A DNA stretch of 64,000 bases from JARRKC01 sp037388505 (GTDB lineage: Bacteria > Acidobacteriota > UBA6911 > RPQK01 > JAPXNP01). The stretch is from the NCBI GenBank assembly GCA_037388505.1, contig JARRKC010000019.1, positions 1-64,000 on the forward strand, in the 5' to 3' direction. The notes beneath the pieces were generated by a model. The model did no database searches. It had not been told where the DNA came from and saw only the letters and a program-made list of their open reading frames with translations. Shown here piece by piece: positions 50,269 to 59,224 of this stretch (its first letter is position 1; every line of letters begins with the position of its first letter). Position numbers and translations under genes: made by a program.

Positions 50269-51591
50269 ATGGGTCTGAGCGAACAGGTTCGACAGGCAGG
50301 CGTTGTCGGCGCGGGTGGTGCGGGCTTTCCCACCCACGTGAAGACGGCGTCCTGCGCCGAATGGTTGCTCGCCAATGGAGCAGAGTGCGAACCGCTCCTG
50401 TACAAGGATCGGGAGTTGCTCAAGAACTTCGCTTCGGAGGTGCTGACCGGTCTGCGTCTGACGGCGGCAGCGGTAGGTGCCTCGAAGCGATCGATCGGTG
50501 TCAAATCGAAGAACCATGAGGCTATTGAGGCACTGCGTCGAGCAGGCTGCGGGACGGATATCAGCCTGTCGGAATTCGGCGACTTCTACCCGTCGGGAGA
50601 CGAGTACGAAGTGGTCCACACCATCACCGGCCGACTCATCCCACCCGCCGGGATCCCGCTCGACGTGGGAGTCGTCGTCAACAACGTCGAAACGATCTAT
50701 AACGTCCAGAGAGCAGAGCAGGGCGAGCCGGTGACCGACACCTTCCTGACGGTCAGCGGAATGGTGCGCGAACCCCTGACGACCCGTGTGCCCGTAGGGA
50801 TGCGTTTTCGTGACGTCCTGGAACTGGCCGGCGGGCCCACGGTTCGTGACTTCGCCGTGATGGACAGCGGTCTGATGATGGGCCGGCGCATTCACGACCT
50901 CGATCAGGGAGTCGCCAAGACGACGGCTGGACTGATCGTCTTGCCCCGCGGCCACAACCTGATCCGTCGCTACGATACTTCGGCAACCGCCCAGGCTCGC
51001 ATCGGCAAGTCCGCCTGCGATCAGTGCAGCTACTGCACCGAACTGTGCCCGCGCTATTTGCTCGGCTACGACGTTCAACCTCACGCCGTGATGAGAAGCC
51101 TCGGGTTCAGTGCTACCGGATCAGAAATCTGGAATCGCTATGCATCCCTCTGTTGCGGCTGCGGCATCTGTACGCTCTACGCCTGTCCGGAGAGCCTGTA
51201 CCCGCGCGAAGCGTGTCTGCAGGGCATGGCAGATCTGCGGGAGGCCGGTCGCCCCAAGTGGGAGGGATCCCGGGCAGTCCGGGTCCATCCGATGAAGGAA
51301 TACCGGAGGGTGCCCATGAAACTGTTGATGAAGAAACTCGGCGTCGAGGACCTCGATGCGGAAGCCCCCTGGCGAGAAGTGGATGCCCGTCCGAACGTTG
51401 TGCGAGTCGCGTTGAAACAACATACCGGTGTGGCGTCGCGTCCTGTCGTGTCCCCTGGGGATCGCGTCCGCCGGGGTCAGCTCCTGGGAGAGATTCCCGG
51501 AAACCAGCTGGGTGCCAGGGTCCACGCGAGCATCGACGGCCGGGTCACGCGGGTCGAGGACTACGTGGAAATCGAGAGGCAGTCGTCATGA
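50269..51591 (+). CDS. PduS-like flavin/Fe-S oxidoreductase (RnfC-type)
   Basis: A 440-residue protein related to PduS and the RnfC/NuoF core. The N-terminal GAGGAGFPTHVKT is the FMN/NADH loop and NGAECEPLLYKD the usual follow-up. A SLBB-like domain (about 160-230) precedes two [4Fe-4S] motifs, CDQCSYCTELCP (Cys250-260) and CCGCGICTLYACP (Cys295-306). The C-terminal region (LKQHTGVASRPVVSPGDRVR) is a barrel-sandwich domain. PduS reduces cobalamin in Salmonella, but no B12 enzyme is here, so NADH oxidation linked to the PduT-like shell protein is the likelier role. ATGA overlap with that gene. Confidence 0.88.
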   Translation: MGLSEQVRQAGVVGAGGAGFPTHVKTASCAEWLLANGAECEPLLYKDRELLKNFASEVLTGLRLTAAAVGASKRSIGVKSKNHEAIEALRRAGCGTDISLSEFGDFYPSGDEYEVVHTITGRLIPPAGIPLDVGVVVNNVETIYNVQRAEQGEPVTDTFLTVSGMVREPLTTRVPVGMRFRDVLELAGGPTVRDFAVMDSGLMMGRRIHDLDQGVAKTTAGLIVLPRGHNLIRRYDTSATAQARIGKSACDQCSYCTELCPRYLLGYDVQPHAVMRSLGFSATGSEIWNRYASLCCGCGICTLYACPESLYPREACLQGMADLREAGRPKWEGSRAVRVHPMKEYRRVPMKLLMKKLGVEDLDAEAPWREVDARPNVVRVALKQHTGVASRPVVSPGDRVRRGQLLGEIPGNQLGARVHASIDGRVTRVEDYVEIERQSS

Positions 51592-52133
51592 AGGCCGTCG
51601 GCCTAATCGAGTTGAACAGTATCGCCTCCGGCTTTGAAGTGGCGGATGCCATGTTGAAGGCCGCTGAGGTCGATCTGATCCTTTCGCGAACGATCTGCGC
51701 GGGAAAATTCATGGTCATTATCGGTGGAGAGGTCGCGGCCGTCTCCGCCGCCGTCGAAGCGGGTCTGCAGGTCTGGGAAGGAGCGGTCATCGACTCGATG
51801 GTGATCCCCAACGTCCATCCCGGTGTGTTCCCCGCTATCGCCGGATCGGTGGAGGTCAAGACCCGTGGAGCGCTGGGCATCCTCGAGGCCTTCTCGGTGG
51901 CATCGCTGATCGAGGGAGCTGACGAAGCCATCAAGACGGCCGACGTGGAGCTGATCGAGATTCGACTCGCCATGGCGCTGGGTGGTAAAGCCTTCGTTAC
52001 CATGACGGGCGAGGTCTCCGCGGTCCGGGCCGCCGTGGAAGCCGGAGCCGCCCGCATCGGTGAAAAGGGGTTGCTGGTCAACAAGGTCGTCATCGCGTCA
52101 CCCAGTCCACAGCTTTACAGGGAGCACATTTGA
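51588..52133 (+). CDS. BMC tandem-domain shell protein (BMC-T), PduT-like
   Basis: A 181-residue protein with two BMC domains: AVGLIELNSIASGFEVADAM up to about 85 and RGALGILEAFSVASLIEGAD to the end. Cys37 in LSRTICAGKFM matches the position of the PduT cysteine that, one per subunit, would hold a [4Fe-4S] cluster at the trimer's central pore. The gene directly follows the PduS-like gene (ATGA overlap), the same partnership as in pdu loci, supporting an electron path across the shell. The Cys37 ligand role is inferred from PduT. Confidence 0.9.
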   Translation: MKAVGLIELNSIASGFEVADAMLKAAEVDLILSRTICAGKFMVIIGGEVAAVSAAVEAGLQVWEGAVIDSMVIPNVHPGVFPAIAGSVEVKTRGALGILEAFSVASLIEGADEAIKTADVELIEIRLAMALGGKAFVTMTGEVSAVRAAVEAGAARIGEKGLLVNKVVIASPSPQLYREHI

Positions 52134-52834
52134 TGATTCCCCGAAGCCCGTCCTGTCGAGAATGTGGTCTGTGTGAGGTCCCCCGGGAAGCAGAGCTGTC
52201 GAGTCTGGTCGAGTCCGTCGTCCGGGAGGTCATGGGGACACTGGGGAAGGTCGGGGACCGGAAGATTCCCATTGGCGTCTCCGCCCGTCACATGCACGTT
52301 TGCCAGGAAGACCTGGAGCAGCTGTTCGGAGTCGGGCATCCGCTGACAAAGATGCGGGATTTGAACCAGCCGGGGGAGTTTGCCGCCGAGGAGACGGTCA
52401 CAGTCGTCGGGCCCAAGCGGCGGTTCTTCGATGTCCGCATCCTGGGACCTGTCCGCCGGCGTACTCAGGTGGAGCTCGCCTACTCCGACGGTATCTACCT
52501 CGGTTTGGATCTGCCCCACCGGCTCTCGGGCGACATCGCGGGGTCGGCGCCCATCATCCTGGTTGGCCCGAAGGGTGTTCGCAACCTTTCCGAGGGGGCC
52601 ATCCGTGCCAAACGGCACATCCACGTCAACCCGCAGGATGCCGCCCGGCTGGGGGTGCGCAACGGTCAGGCCGTTTCGGTGCGTACCACCGGGGAGATGA
52701 GCTTGACCTTCAACAACGTCGTGGTCCGGGAGGGAGAGGGACTCGAGCTGGAGATGCATGTGGATACGGATGAGGCCAACGCTGCCGGCCTGCGCTGTGG
52801 CGACCCCGTAGAGCTACTGCCGGATCGAGCTTAA
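52133..52834 (+). CDS. pduL: PduL-type phosphotransacylase with N-terminal Cys motif
   Basis: A 233-residue enzyme converting acyl-CoA and phosphate to acyl phosphate and CoA inside the compartment. The N-terminus has Cys8-x2-Cys11-x2-Cys14 (CRECGLC), then an encapsulation helix LSSLVESVVREVMGTL (about 22-37). The two PduL half-domains follow, with the zinc-binding SARHMHV and RHIHV histidines, KMRDLNQPGEFAAEETVTVV, ILGPVRRRTQVEL and GPKG. The ATG at 52133 shares its A with the preceding TGA (TGATG); GGGAG is 9 nt upstream. Cys near the targeting helix recurs in two other core proteins. Confidence 0.94.
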   Translation: MIPRSPSCRECGLCEVPREAELSSLVESVVREVMGTLGKVGDRKIPIGVSARHMHVCQEDLEQLFGVGHPLTKMRDLNQPGEFAAEETVTVVGPKRRFFDVRILGPVRRRTQVELAYSDGIYLGLDLPHRLSGDIAGSAPIILVGPKGVRNLSEGAIRAKRHIHVNPQDAARLGVRNGQAVSVRTTGEMSLTFNNVVVREGEGLELEMHVDTDEANAAGLRCGDPVELLPDRA

Positions 52835-52927
52835 CGGTGTTTCTTATGCAGAAGTCGATGTGGAAGCTCGGGACACGGAGGATCACAAATCGAAAATCGG
52901 CAATCGGAAATCGCGTCGGGGTACGCT

Positions 52928-54349
52928 ATGGCTTCCATTGATCCTGAACTCGTCCAGTCCATTGTGAGCCGGGTCCTGTCCGAAATGGACCGGAGACCAT
53001 CGGCGGTCACGAAGACCGAGTCCGGATCCGGAGTCTTCGAGAATGTAGAGGAGGCCGTGCGCGAAGCAGTGGAGGCCCAGCGGCAGTGGGTCCGAACTTC
53101 TCTCGATCGCCGGGGGAAGGTGATCGCCGCGCTGCGTCGGGTCATGCACCGCCATGCCGAAGAATTCGCCCGCCTAACTCAACAGGAGACGGGCATGGGA
53201 CGGGTCGAAGACAAGATCCGCAAACATCACGTGGCCGCCGATGCGACTCCAGGTCTCGAGGATCTGGAGCCCCGGGTCTTCAGCGGTGACAAGGGGCTCG
53301 TCGTCGAGGAGTACGCTCCCTACGGTGTGGTTGCGGCGATCACGCCGTCCACCCATCCGATTCCGGTGATGCTCAACAGCATCATCATCATCACGGCGCC
53401 GGGCAACGCAGCGGTCTTCAGCGTACATCCCGCAGCCAAGCGGGTTTCGGCAAAGGCGATGGAGATCTTCAGTCGTACCATCCAGGAGGCCGGGGGCCCT
53501 GCCAATTTGGTCTCCATGGTCCGCGAACCGACGATGGAGGCCGTCGGCCGTCTCTTCGATCATCCGGACGTTGATTTGATCGCGGCGACGGGAGGACCGG
53601 CTCTGGTCGAGGCCGCTTTTCGTTCCGGCAAGAAAGTGATCGCAGCGGGTCCCGGCAACCCCCCGGTTCTCGTGGACGAGACGGCCTGTCTCGATACCGC
53701 GGCCGAGCGGATCATTGAGGGTGCCGCCTTCGACAACAACATCCTGTGCATCGCCGAGAAGGAAGTCTTCGTCGTGGATTCGATCTTCGGCCGTTTCCTG
53801 GAGTCCATGCGGAAAGCCGGAGCCGTTGAGTTGAACGAGCTGCAGATCCAGTCGCTGAGCGAGAGGGCCTTCGCGCGAGACGGCTCCGGTCACCGGCAGG
53901 TCAATCGGGAGTTCGTTGGACGGGACGCGGCGATTCTGGCGCGAGCCGCCGGCAAGCTCAACGTTTCGGACGATGTGAGAATGCTCTTCGGAGAAACGGA
54001 CTTCGACCACCCCTTCGTCCAGGAGGAACAGATGATGCCGTTTCTGCCGCTGGTCCGGGTGCGAGATGCTCAGCAGGGCATCGAACTGGCCGTTCGTGCC
54101 GAGCATGGCTTCCACCATACGGCGATGATCCACTCCAATAATCTGGCGGTCATTACCGAGTTCTCCCGCGCGGTAGACACGAGCATCGTCGTCGTCAACG
54201 GTTCCAGCCTGGCAGGAAACGGCCCGCCGGCCGGTGAGGGCTACTTCTCCCACACCATCGCCAGTCCGACTGGGGAAGGGGTCTGTACGCCACGGGATTT
54301 CAGCCGCGTTCGGAGGCTCACGACTTTCGGGTCTCTTCACATCGTGTGA
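52928..54349 (+). CDS. CoA-acylating aldehyde dehydrogenase (PduP/EutE-type)
   Basis: A 473-residue BMC core enzyme oxidising an aldehyde with NAD and CoA to acyl-CoA. The N-terminal helix IDPELVQSIVSRVLSEM is the encapsulation peptide, linked by about 20 flexible residues to the catalytic domain. EYAPYGVVAAITPSTHPIPV, the Rossmann region, IAATGGPALVEAA and AAGPGNPPVLVD are typical. The nucleophile Cys274 is in FDNNILCIAEKE. In PVC-type compartments this enzyme acts on lactaldehyde or acetaldehyde. It lies 93 bp after pduL; that gap contains GGAAATCGC-type short words but no clear promoter. Confidence 0.94.
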   Translation: MASIDPELVQSIVSRVLSEMDRRPSAVTKTESGSGVFENVEEAVREAVEAQRQWVRTSLDRRGKVIAALRRVMHRHAEEFARLTQQETGMGRVEDKIRKHHVAADATPGLEDLEPRVFSGDKGLVVEEYAPYGVVAAITPSTHPIPVMLNSIIIITAPGNAAVFSVHPAAKRVSAKAMEIFSRTIQEAGGPANLVSMVREPTMEAVGRLFDHPDVDLIAATGGPALVEAAFRSGKKVIAAGPGNPPVLVDETACLDTAAERIIEGAAFDNNILCIAEKEVFVVDSIFGRFLESMRKAGAVELNELQIQSLSERAFARDGSGHRQVNREFVGRDAAILARAAGKLNVSDDVRMLFGETDFDHPFVQEEQMMPFLPLVRVRDAQQGIELAVRAEHGFHHTAMIHSNNLAVITEFSRAVDTSIVVVNGSSLAGNGPPAGEGYFSHTIASPTGEGVCTPRDFSRVRRLTTFGSLHIV

Positions 54350-54418
54350 TGAGGCCAGAGAACAAACGGATCAACCAATACCTGGGATTTCCAAAGGACA
54401 GCACAAGGAGAAAACAAC

Positions 54419-54718
54419 ATGGCAAAGGAAGCATTGGGACTCATTGAAACACGAGGTCTCGTCGGCGCCATCGAGGCGGCCGATGCGATGGTCAAGGCGG
54501 CTCAAGTCGAACTGCTGGGGAAGGAAGGCGTCGGCGGCGGGTTGGTCACCGTGATGGTCAGGGGCGACGTCGGAGCCGTTAAAGCGGCGACGGACGCCGG
54601 GGCAGCGGCCGCCGAGAAGGTCGGCGAGCTGATCTCCGTGCACGTCATCCCGCGGCCCCATGCCGATGTCGAAGCGATCCTCCCGCAGAAGGGCGCCGCA
54701 AAGCCGGCAGCAAAGTGA
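54419..54718 (+). CDS. BMC hexamer shell protein (BMC-H), PduA/EutM-like
   Basis: A 99-residue single-domain shell hexamer forming the facets. EALGLIETRGLVGAIEAADAM, VTVMVRGDVGAVKAATDAGA and VHVIPRPHADVEAILP are canonical, and the Pro-Arg-Pro-His stretch is the usual end of the domain. The pore loop region reads GKEGVGGGLVTV. A short Ala/Lys tail (KGAAKPAAK) follows. Since it is the only BMC-H in the locus it should be the major shell protein. AAGGAG precedes the ATG by about 10 nt. Confidence 0.95.
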   Translation: MAKEALGLIETRGLVGAIEAADAMVKAAQVELLGKEGVGGGLVTVMVRGDVGAVKAATDAGAAAAEKVGELISVHVIPRPHADVEAILPQKGAAKPAAK

Positions 54719-54728
54719 AGGGTGAACG

Positions 54729-55559
54729 ATGATGGCTTCCACCCTCTACACTCTGAGAAGGGATATCGTCGAGGCCGGACGGAGAGTCTACAATCGCAAC
54801 TTCGTCGCCGCCAACGACGGCAATATCAGCGCCCGAGTCGATGCGCGCCGGGTGCTGATTACACCGACCGGCGTCAGCAAGGGCTTCATGAAGCCGGAGG
54901 ACCTGATTCTCGTCGATTACGACGGCAACGTCCTGGAAGGACGCGGGAAACCCTCGTCCGAGACGTTCATGCATCTCCGCGTCTTCCAGGAACGGCCGGA
55001 CATCAACGGTGTCGTCCACGCCCATCCGCCCAAGGCCACGGGCTTCGCCACGGCCGGGATCCCCTTGACGCAGTGCGTGTTGCCGGAGGTCGTGGTCAGT
55101 CTCGGAGGCATTCCTCTGGCCGAGTATGGAACGCCGGGTACCGACGAGCTCTATGAGCCGGTTCTGAAGTACCTGCGGGACTACGACGCGTTCCTGCTGG
55201 AGAATCATGGGGCACTGACCATCGGTTCCTCCGTCATGAACGCCTATTACCGCATGGAGACGCTCGAGCACTTTGCTCATATCGCCCTGGTCGCGATTCA
55301 ACTGGGCAAGCTCCAGACACTCAAGCAGGACGACGTGGAGAAACTGATCGGACTGCGCGAGAAGTTCGGGATCAAGACGAAGGTTCGCTGCGATTCCTGC
55401 GAGCGGAGCGACACGGCTGCATGTCCTGTAACCGAAAGCCCTCAGAACGGTGCCCGCTCCGCACCGTCAGCGGGCTCGGGCGGAGCCGCCGGTTCACCAG
55501 ACCAGCGGGTACTGGTCGAGACGATCACCTCCGCCATCTTGAAGCAGCTCGCCCGATGA
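54729..55559 (+). CDS. Class II aldolase, fuculose/rhamnulose-phosphate type, BMC-targeted
   Basis: A 276-residue zinc aldolase cleaving a deoxyketose-1-phosphate to DHAP and an aldehyde (lactaldehyde for fuculose or rhamnulose phosphate). Zinc and catalytic residues follow FucA: Glu78 in SSETFMH, His97 and His99 in VVHAHPP, His160 in ENHGAL. After the catalytic domain come Cys221, Cys224 and Cys232 (CDSCERSDTAAC), a Gly/Ala/Ser linker, and a C-terminal encapsulation helix DQRVLVETITSAILKQL (258-274). Such C-terminal targeting is known for PVC-type BMC aldolases. ATGA overlap with ackA. The start may be either of two adjacent ATGs. Confidence 0.92.
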   Translation: MMASTLYTLRRDIVEAGRRVYNRNFVAANDGNISARVDARRVLITPTGVSKGFMKPEDLILVDYDGNVLEGRGKPSSETFMHLRVFQERPDINGVVHAHPPKATGFATAGIPLTQCVLPEVVVSLGGIPLAEYGTPGTDELYEPVLKYLRDYDAFLLENHGALTIGSSVMNAYYRMETLEHFAHIALVAIQLGKLQTLKQDDVEKLIGLREKFGIKTKVRCDSCERSDTAACPVTESPQNGARSAPSAGSGGAAGSPDQRVLVETITSAILKQLAR

Positions 55560-56740
55560 AACTCATCGTCTGCAATATCGGCTCAACGAGCTTCAAGTTC
55601 GAGCTCCTCGAACTCCCCGAGGAGAGGGAACTTGCGCGCGGTGTGGCCGAGCGAGTCGGGTCGGAGCGCTCCCGGGTGCGCTACAGCGTTCGTGGGGTCG
55701 AGGTCCGTTCCAGGGAGCTTTCTCTGCCCAACCAGCGGGAGGCTGTCAGGGACGCCCTCGACTTCCTCGTGACGGGGAAAGACCCGCCGCTGCGGTCCCT
55801 TGCCGAGGTGGATGGTGTGGGCTTCAAATGCGTTCAGGCCGGCGACCGCAGCGGTACCGTCTTGATCGATCGCGAGGTCCTCGAGGCCATGGAGGCGTAC
55901 CGGGATCTGGCGCCTGCCCACAACCCCGCGTACATCGAGGCCATCGGTATGTTTCGAGACCTGCTCCCTGAAACACCGTTGGTGGGTGTCTTCGAGCCGG
56001 GGTTCCACATCGATGCTCCCGAGTACGCCAGGGTATACGGCACCCCCTTCGAATGGTTCGAGGAATACGGTGTTCGCCGCTACGGCTACCACGGCGCATC
56101 GCACCGATTCGCGGCAGCGGAGACCGTTCACCTGCTGGACCTGTCCGCGGATGAGCATCGGATCGTGACCTGCCATCTGGGGGGATCGTCGTCGCTGTGC
56201 GCCGTCAGGAACGGGGTCTCGATCGACACCTCCATGGGCTTCTCCCCGCAGTCGGGCGTCATTCAGGGATGCCGCGTGGGCGATCTCGATCCTTTCGTCC
56301 TGCCGCACATCATGCGCCGGAAGGGCATCACCCTGGACGAGGCTCTGCAGGAATGTTCGCAGAACGGGGGGCTGGCCGGGATCTCCGGGACCTCCGGGGA
56401 TATGCGGGATATCAACGAGCAGATTCGTCAGGGCAGCCGGCGGGCCCGCCTGGCCCGCGACAAGTTCATTTACGACATCAAGAGGTATCTGGGAAGCTAT
56501 CTCGTGCTGATGGAAGGCCTTGATGCCGTCAGTTTTTCCGGCGGCATCGGTGAACGCGATGCGGCCCTGCGCGGTCAGGTGCTGGGTTCACTCGGTTTCC
56601 TGGGCCTGCGTCTGGATGAGGAGGCCAACCGCGCTCATTCGAGCATCATCACGACCCCGCAATCGAGCATTGCCGGTCTCGTCGTTCACACCAACGAAGA
56701 GATCATCGTCGCCCGGGAAACGGCCCGGCTGCTCGGGTAG
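55556..56740 (+). CDS. ackA: Acetate kinase family enzyme of the BMC locus
   Basis: A 394-residue ASKHA kinase making ATP from the acyl phosphate released by PduL. IVCNIGSTSFKFELLELPEE at the N-terminus, FEPGFH, RRYGYHGASHRF, TCHLGGSSSLCAVRNGVSID, TSMGFSPQSGVIQGCRVGDL and FSGGIGERDAALRG are family motifs. The usual NxGSSSxK is NIGSTSFK. It lacks an encapsulation helix, so it should act in the cytosol on exported acyl phosphate (acetyl, lactyl or propionyl). The ATG at 55556 overlaps the aldolase stop; an earlier in-frame start would lie inside the aldolase gene. Last gene of the BMC operon. Confidence 0.93.
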   Translation: MKLIVCNIGSTSFKFELLELPEERELARGVAERVGSERSRVRYSVRGVEVRSRELSLPNQREAVRDALDFLVTGKDPPLRSLAEVDGVGFKCVQAGDRSGTVLIDREVLEAMEAYRDLAPAHNPAYIEAIGMFRDLLPETPLVGVFEPGFHIDAPEYARVYGTPFEWFEEYGVRRYGYHGASHRFAAAETVHLLDLSADEHRIVTCHLGGSSSLCAVRNGVSIDTSMGFSPQSGVIQGCRVGDLDPFVLPHIMRRKGITLDEALQECSQNGGLAGISGTSGDMRDINEQIRQGSRRARLARDKFIYDIKRYLGSYLVLMEGLDAVSFSGGIGERDAALRGQVLGSLGFLGLRLDEEANRAHSSIITTPQSSIAGLVVHTNEEIIVARETARLLG

Positions 56741-57038
56741 GACATCCATCCCCGGTTGCCTCACTTTCTGGAAGGATTTTCGTAGTTGCGGGGGTTCCGA
56801 GTTCCAAGTTTGGAGTTCCGGGGGCGCACGCCAACGGCGTGGTTTATCCGCGAGCCTGGGCCAACGGCCCAGGACACCGATGCTCCGGTCGACGTCAGCG
56901 CTGACTTTGGGCAACACGCCCCCGGACTTCAGATTTGAAGGTTGGGCGAATTCCAGTTCGGCAGGCTCTCGGAACCCGGAACCCGGAACTCGAAACTCTT
57001 CTCGATGCCGCGACCGTGCGACCAGGGAGCGACGAACG
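56741..57038. other. Intergenic region with 80-bp dispersed repeat
   Basis: About 300 bp between convergent ackA and the glucan phosphorylase gene. Besides the repeat at 56825-56904 it holds GGAACCCGGAACTCG words (56975-56996). No terminator with a T-run is visible. Confidence 0.5.
56825..56904. repeat. 81-bp dispersed repeat, copy 2
   Basis: Same element as at 31992-32072. The block CGCACGCCAACGGCGTGGTT and the closing CCGGTCGACGTCAGCGCTGA are identical, with a few substitutions and one indel between. Confidence 0.7.
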
Positions 57039-59135
57039 CTACTCGGCGAAGTAGATCTTGGAGACGTACTCCGCCATCATGCGTCGGGTCGAGAAAGCGG
57101 CGGCCATGGAACGGATGCTCTCTTTCATTCGCTCCACCCAGCCCAAAGGAACACCCTGTGGATTGCGATCGTAGAAGAGCGGCACGACTTGTGACTCCAA
57201 CAGGTTGTATAGTGAGAGGGAGGTCGCGTGGTCATCGGCGCCCTCGATGGCCCAGCCGTTTCGCCCGTTGTACCCTTCACACCACCAACCGTCCAGCACG
57301 CTGCAATTGAGAGCGCCGTTGAGTGCCGCCTTTTGCCCGCTGGTTCCACTGGCTTCCTTGGGGGGTTCGGGTGTGTTCAGCCAGACGTCGACGCCACTGA
57401 CGAGGTTGTGCGCGACCTGCTTGTCGTAGTTCTCGAGGAACGCTATTCGGCCCCCGAAACGCGGATGGGTGCAAGCTTCGTAGATCTGCCTCAGCACATA
57501 TTTCCCCGGCTCGTCTGCGGGATGCGGCTTCCCGGAAAAGATGAACTGGACCGGACGCCACGGGTTGTGCAGGATCTCGAGAAGGCGCTCTACATCCCGC
57601 AGGATCAGCGTGGCCCTCTTGTAGGTGGCAAAGCGTCGCGCAAAACCGATGGTCAGCGCTTCCGGATTGAGGAGCGCCCCCGAAGCGACGAGCTGTCCCG
57701 AGGAGGCCCCTTCTCCCATCCAGGCCATGCGGGATCGATTCCGGATGAAAGTCAGCAGTTTGGCCTTGAGTTTGAGGTGAGTTCTCCAGAGCTCTTCATC
57801 CGGTATGTCGGCGACCGCATCCCAAAGCCCTGGATCGTCGTGATTCTCCTTCCACTGAGGCCCGAGATAGTGGTTGAAGAGCTGAACCATGGCGCCCGAC
57901 AGCCAGGTCGGGACGTGAACCCCGTTGGTGATCGACGTAATGGGCACATCCTCGAGACGAAGGTCCGGGTAGAGGAAATGCCACATTTCGCGCGAGACTT
58001 CGCCATGCTTGCGACTAACGGCGTTGACCTTACGGGCAGTATTGAGCGCGAGGATGGTCATGCTGAACGTCTGTCCGCCCGGCGGCGAACCCAGTCCCAG
58101 AAAGGATTCCCGGGAGACGTCGATCTTCTCCCAGAAATGGCGAAAGTGCTGCTCCATCATGTAGTAAGGGAACTCATCGTGACCAGCCTTGACCGGCGTA
58201 TGCGTCGTGAAGACGACTTTGCGCCGTGTGGCATCAATGGCCTGTGAAAAGGAAAGCCCCTGGGTGCGATACTCCCGAATCAGCTCGAGGGTGGCAAATC
58301 CGGCGTGTCCTTCGTTCAGGTGCAGGACGGTCGGTTCGTAGCCCAGCCGACGAAGCGCCTTGACGCCGCCGACGCCCAAAACGATCTCCTGGCGAAGCCG
58401 GACCTCCGTGTCGCCGCCGTACAGTCGCGCGACGAGGTCCCGATCCCACGGCTCGTTCTCGGGGATATCCGAATCCATCAGAAAAATGGGCACGCGGCCC
58501 ACCTGCATCGTCCAGAGGGAGACTTTGAGTTCGCGGCCGTCCAGCGGAATACTGACGAGCAGCCGCGCACCGTTGTCGTCGGTGACCGGGAGCAGCGGGA
58601 TATGCTTGAGCTCGAGCCGCTCATAGTAGACTTCCTGGCTGCCGTCTGCGGCGACTTTCTGCTTGAAGTAGCCTTCCGGATAGAGGGCTCCCAGAGCCAC
58701 GAAGGGCAGTCCGAGATCGCTGGCCTCCTTGCAGGTATCTCCAGCCAGCAGGCCCAGGCCTCCTGAATAAATGGGCACCGACGTATGCACGGCGAACTCA
58801 GCGCAGAAATAAGCGATCAGTTCGTGAGACCGATCGGGGAAGTTTCGGTTGAACCAGGTATCCTTCGAAGAGAGGTACTCCCTGTAGCTCGCCACGACCC
58901 GGTCGTACAACGCCAGAAACGCAGGATCTTCGGCCGCGGCCTGAAGGTGCTGAGGACTGAGTTGCTGGAGCATGAGGACCGGGTTTTGAGAGGTTCTTCG
59001 CCACGAGGTCCGGTCCAACATCCGAAACAGTTGCCTCGCTTCGGCATTCCAGCACCACCACAAGTTGTAGGCCAGCTCGGTCAGTTGTTCGATTCGAGCG
59101 GGTACAGCGTCATTTCGAGGGATCTGAATCTGCAT
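57039..59135 (-). CDS. glgP: Alpha-glucan phosphorylase
   Basis: A 698-residue GT35 enzyme of the shorter bacterial/archaeal phosphorylase group (about 700-850 residues), releasing glucose-1-phosphate from glycogen or maltodextrin. The N-terminal IEQLTELAYNLWWCWNAEAR is typical of that group. CAEFAVHTSVPIYSGGLGLL, LNEGHAGFATLELIRE, HTPVKAGHDEF and ITNGVHVPTWLS follow, then IGFARRFATYKRATLIL. The PLP-binding stretch EASGTSGQKAALNG contains the cofactor lysine. GAGGTT stands before the ATG. It is monocistronic here. Confidence 0.94.
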   Translation of the reverse strand: MQIQIPRNDAVPARIEQLTELAYNLWWCWNAEARQLFRMLDRTSWRRTSQNPVLMLQQLSPQHLQAAAEDPAFLALYDRVVASYREYLSSKDTWFNRNFPDRSHELIAYFCAEFAVHTSVPIYSGGLGLLAGDTCKEASDLGLPFVALGALYPEGYFKQKVAADGSQEVYYERLELKHIPLLPVTDDNGARLLVSIPLDGRELKVSLWTMQVGRVPIFLMDSDIPENEPWDRDLVARLYGGDTEVRLRQEIVLGVGGVKALRRLGYEPTVLHLNEGHAGFATLELIREYRTQGLSFSQAIDATRRKVVFTTHTPVKAGHDEFPYYMMEQHFRHFWEKIDVSRESFLGLGSPPGGQTFSMTILALNTARKVNAVSRKHGEVSREMWHFLYPDLRLEDVPITSITNGVHVPTWLSGAMVQLFNHYLGPQWKENHDDPGLWDAVADIPDEELWRTHLKLKAKLLTFIRNRSRMAWMGEGASSGQLVASGALLNPEALTIGFARRFATYKRATLILRDVERLLEILHNPWRPVQFIFSGKPHPADEPGKYVLRQIYEACTHPRFGGRIAFLENYDKQVAHNLVSGVDVWLNTPEPPKEASGTSGQKAALNGALNCSVLDGWWCEGYNGRNGWAIEGADDHATSLSLYNLLESQVVPLFYDRNPQGVPLGWVERMKESIRSMAAAFSTRRMMAEYVSKIYFAE

Positions 59136-59224
59136 TCGGCAACCTCATCCTGATACCTGAACGCAACCCTGTACATCGCAGGGATGCGGCGGAGCTCCTT
59201 TCGGTTCCGCTCGGGTTCGAATTG

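Noticed and set aside
51024..51587. A longer BMC-T with a 188-residue N-terminal extension
   Set aside because: The extension lies inside the PduS-like gene in another frame; BMC-T starts at the ATG at 51588 with an ATGA overlap.
55421..55555. Upstream start for AckA
   Set aside because: It lies within the aldolase 3' end; the family N-terminus is at 55556.
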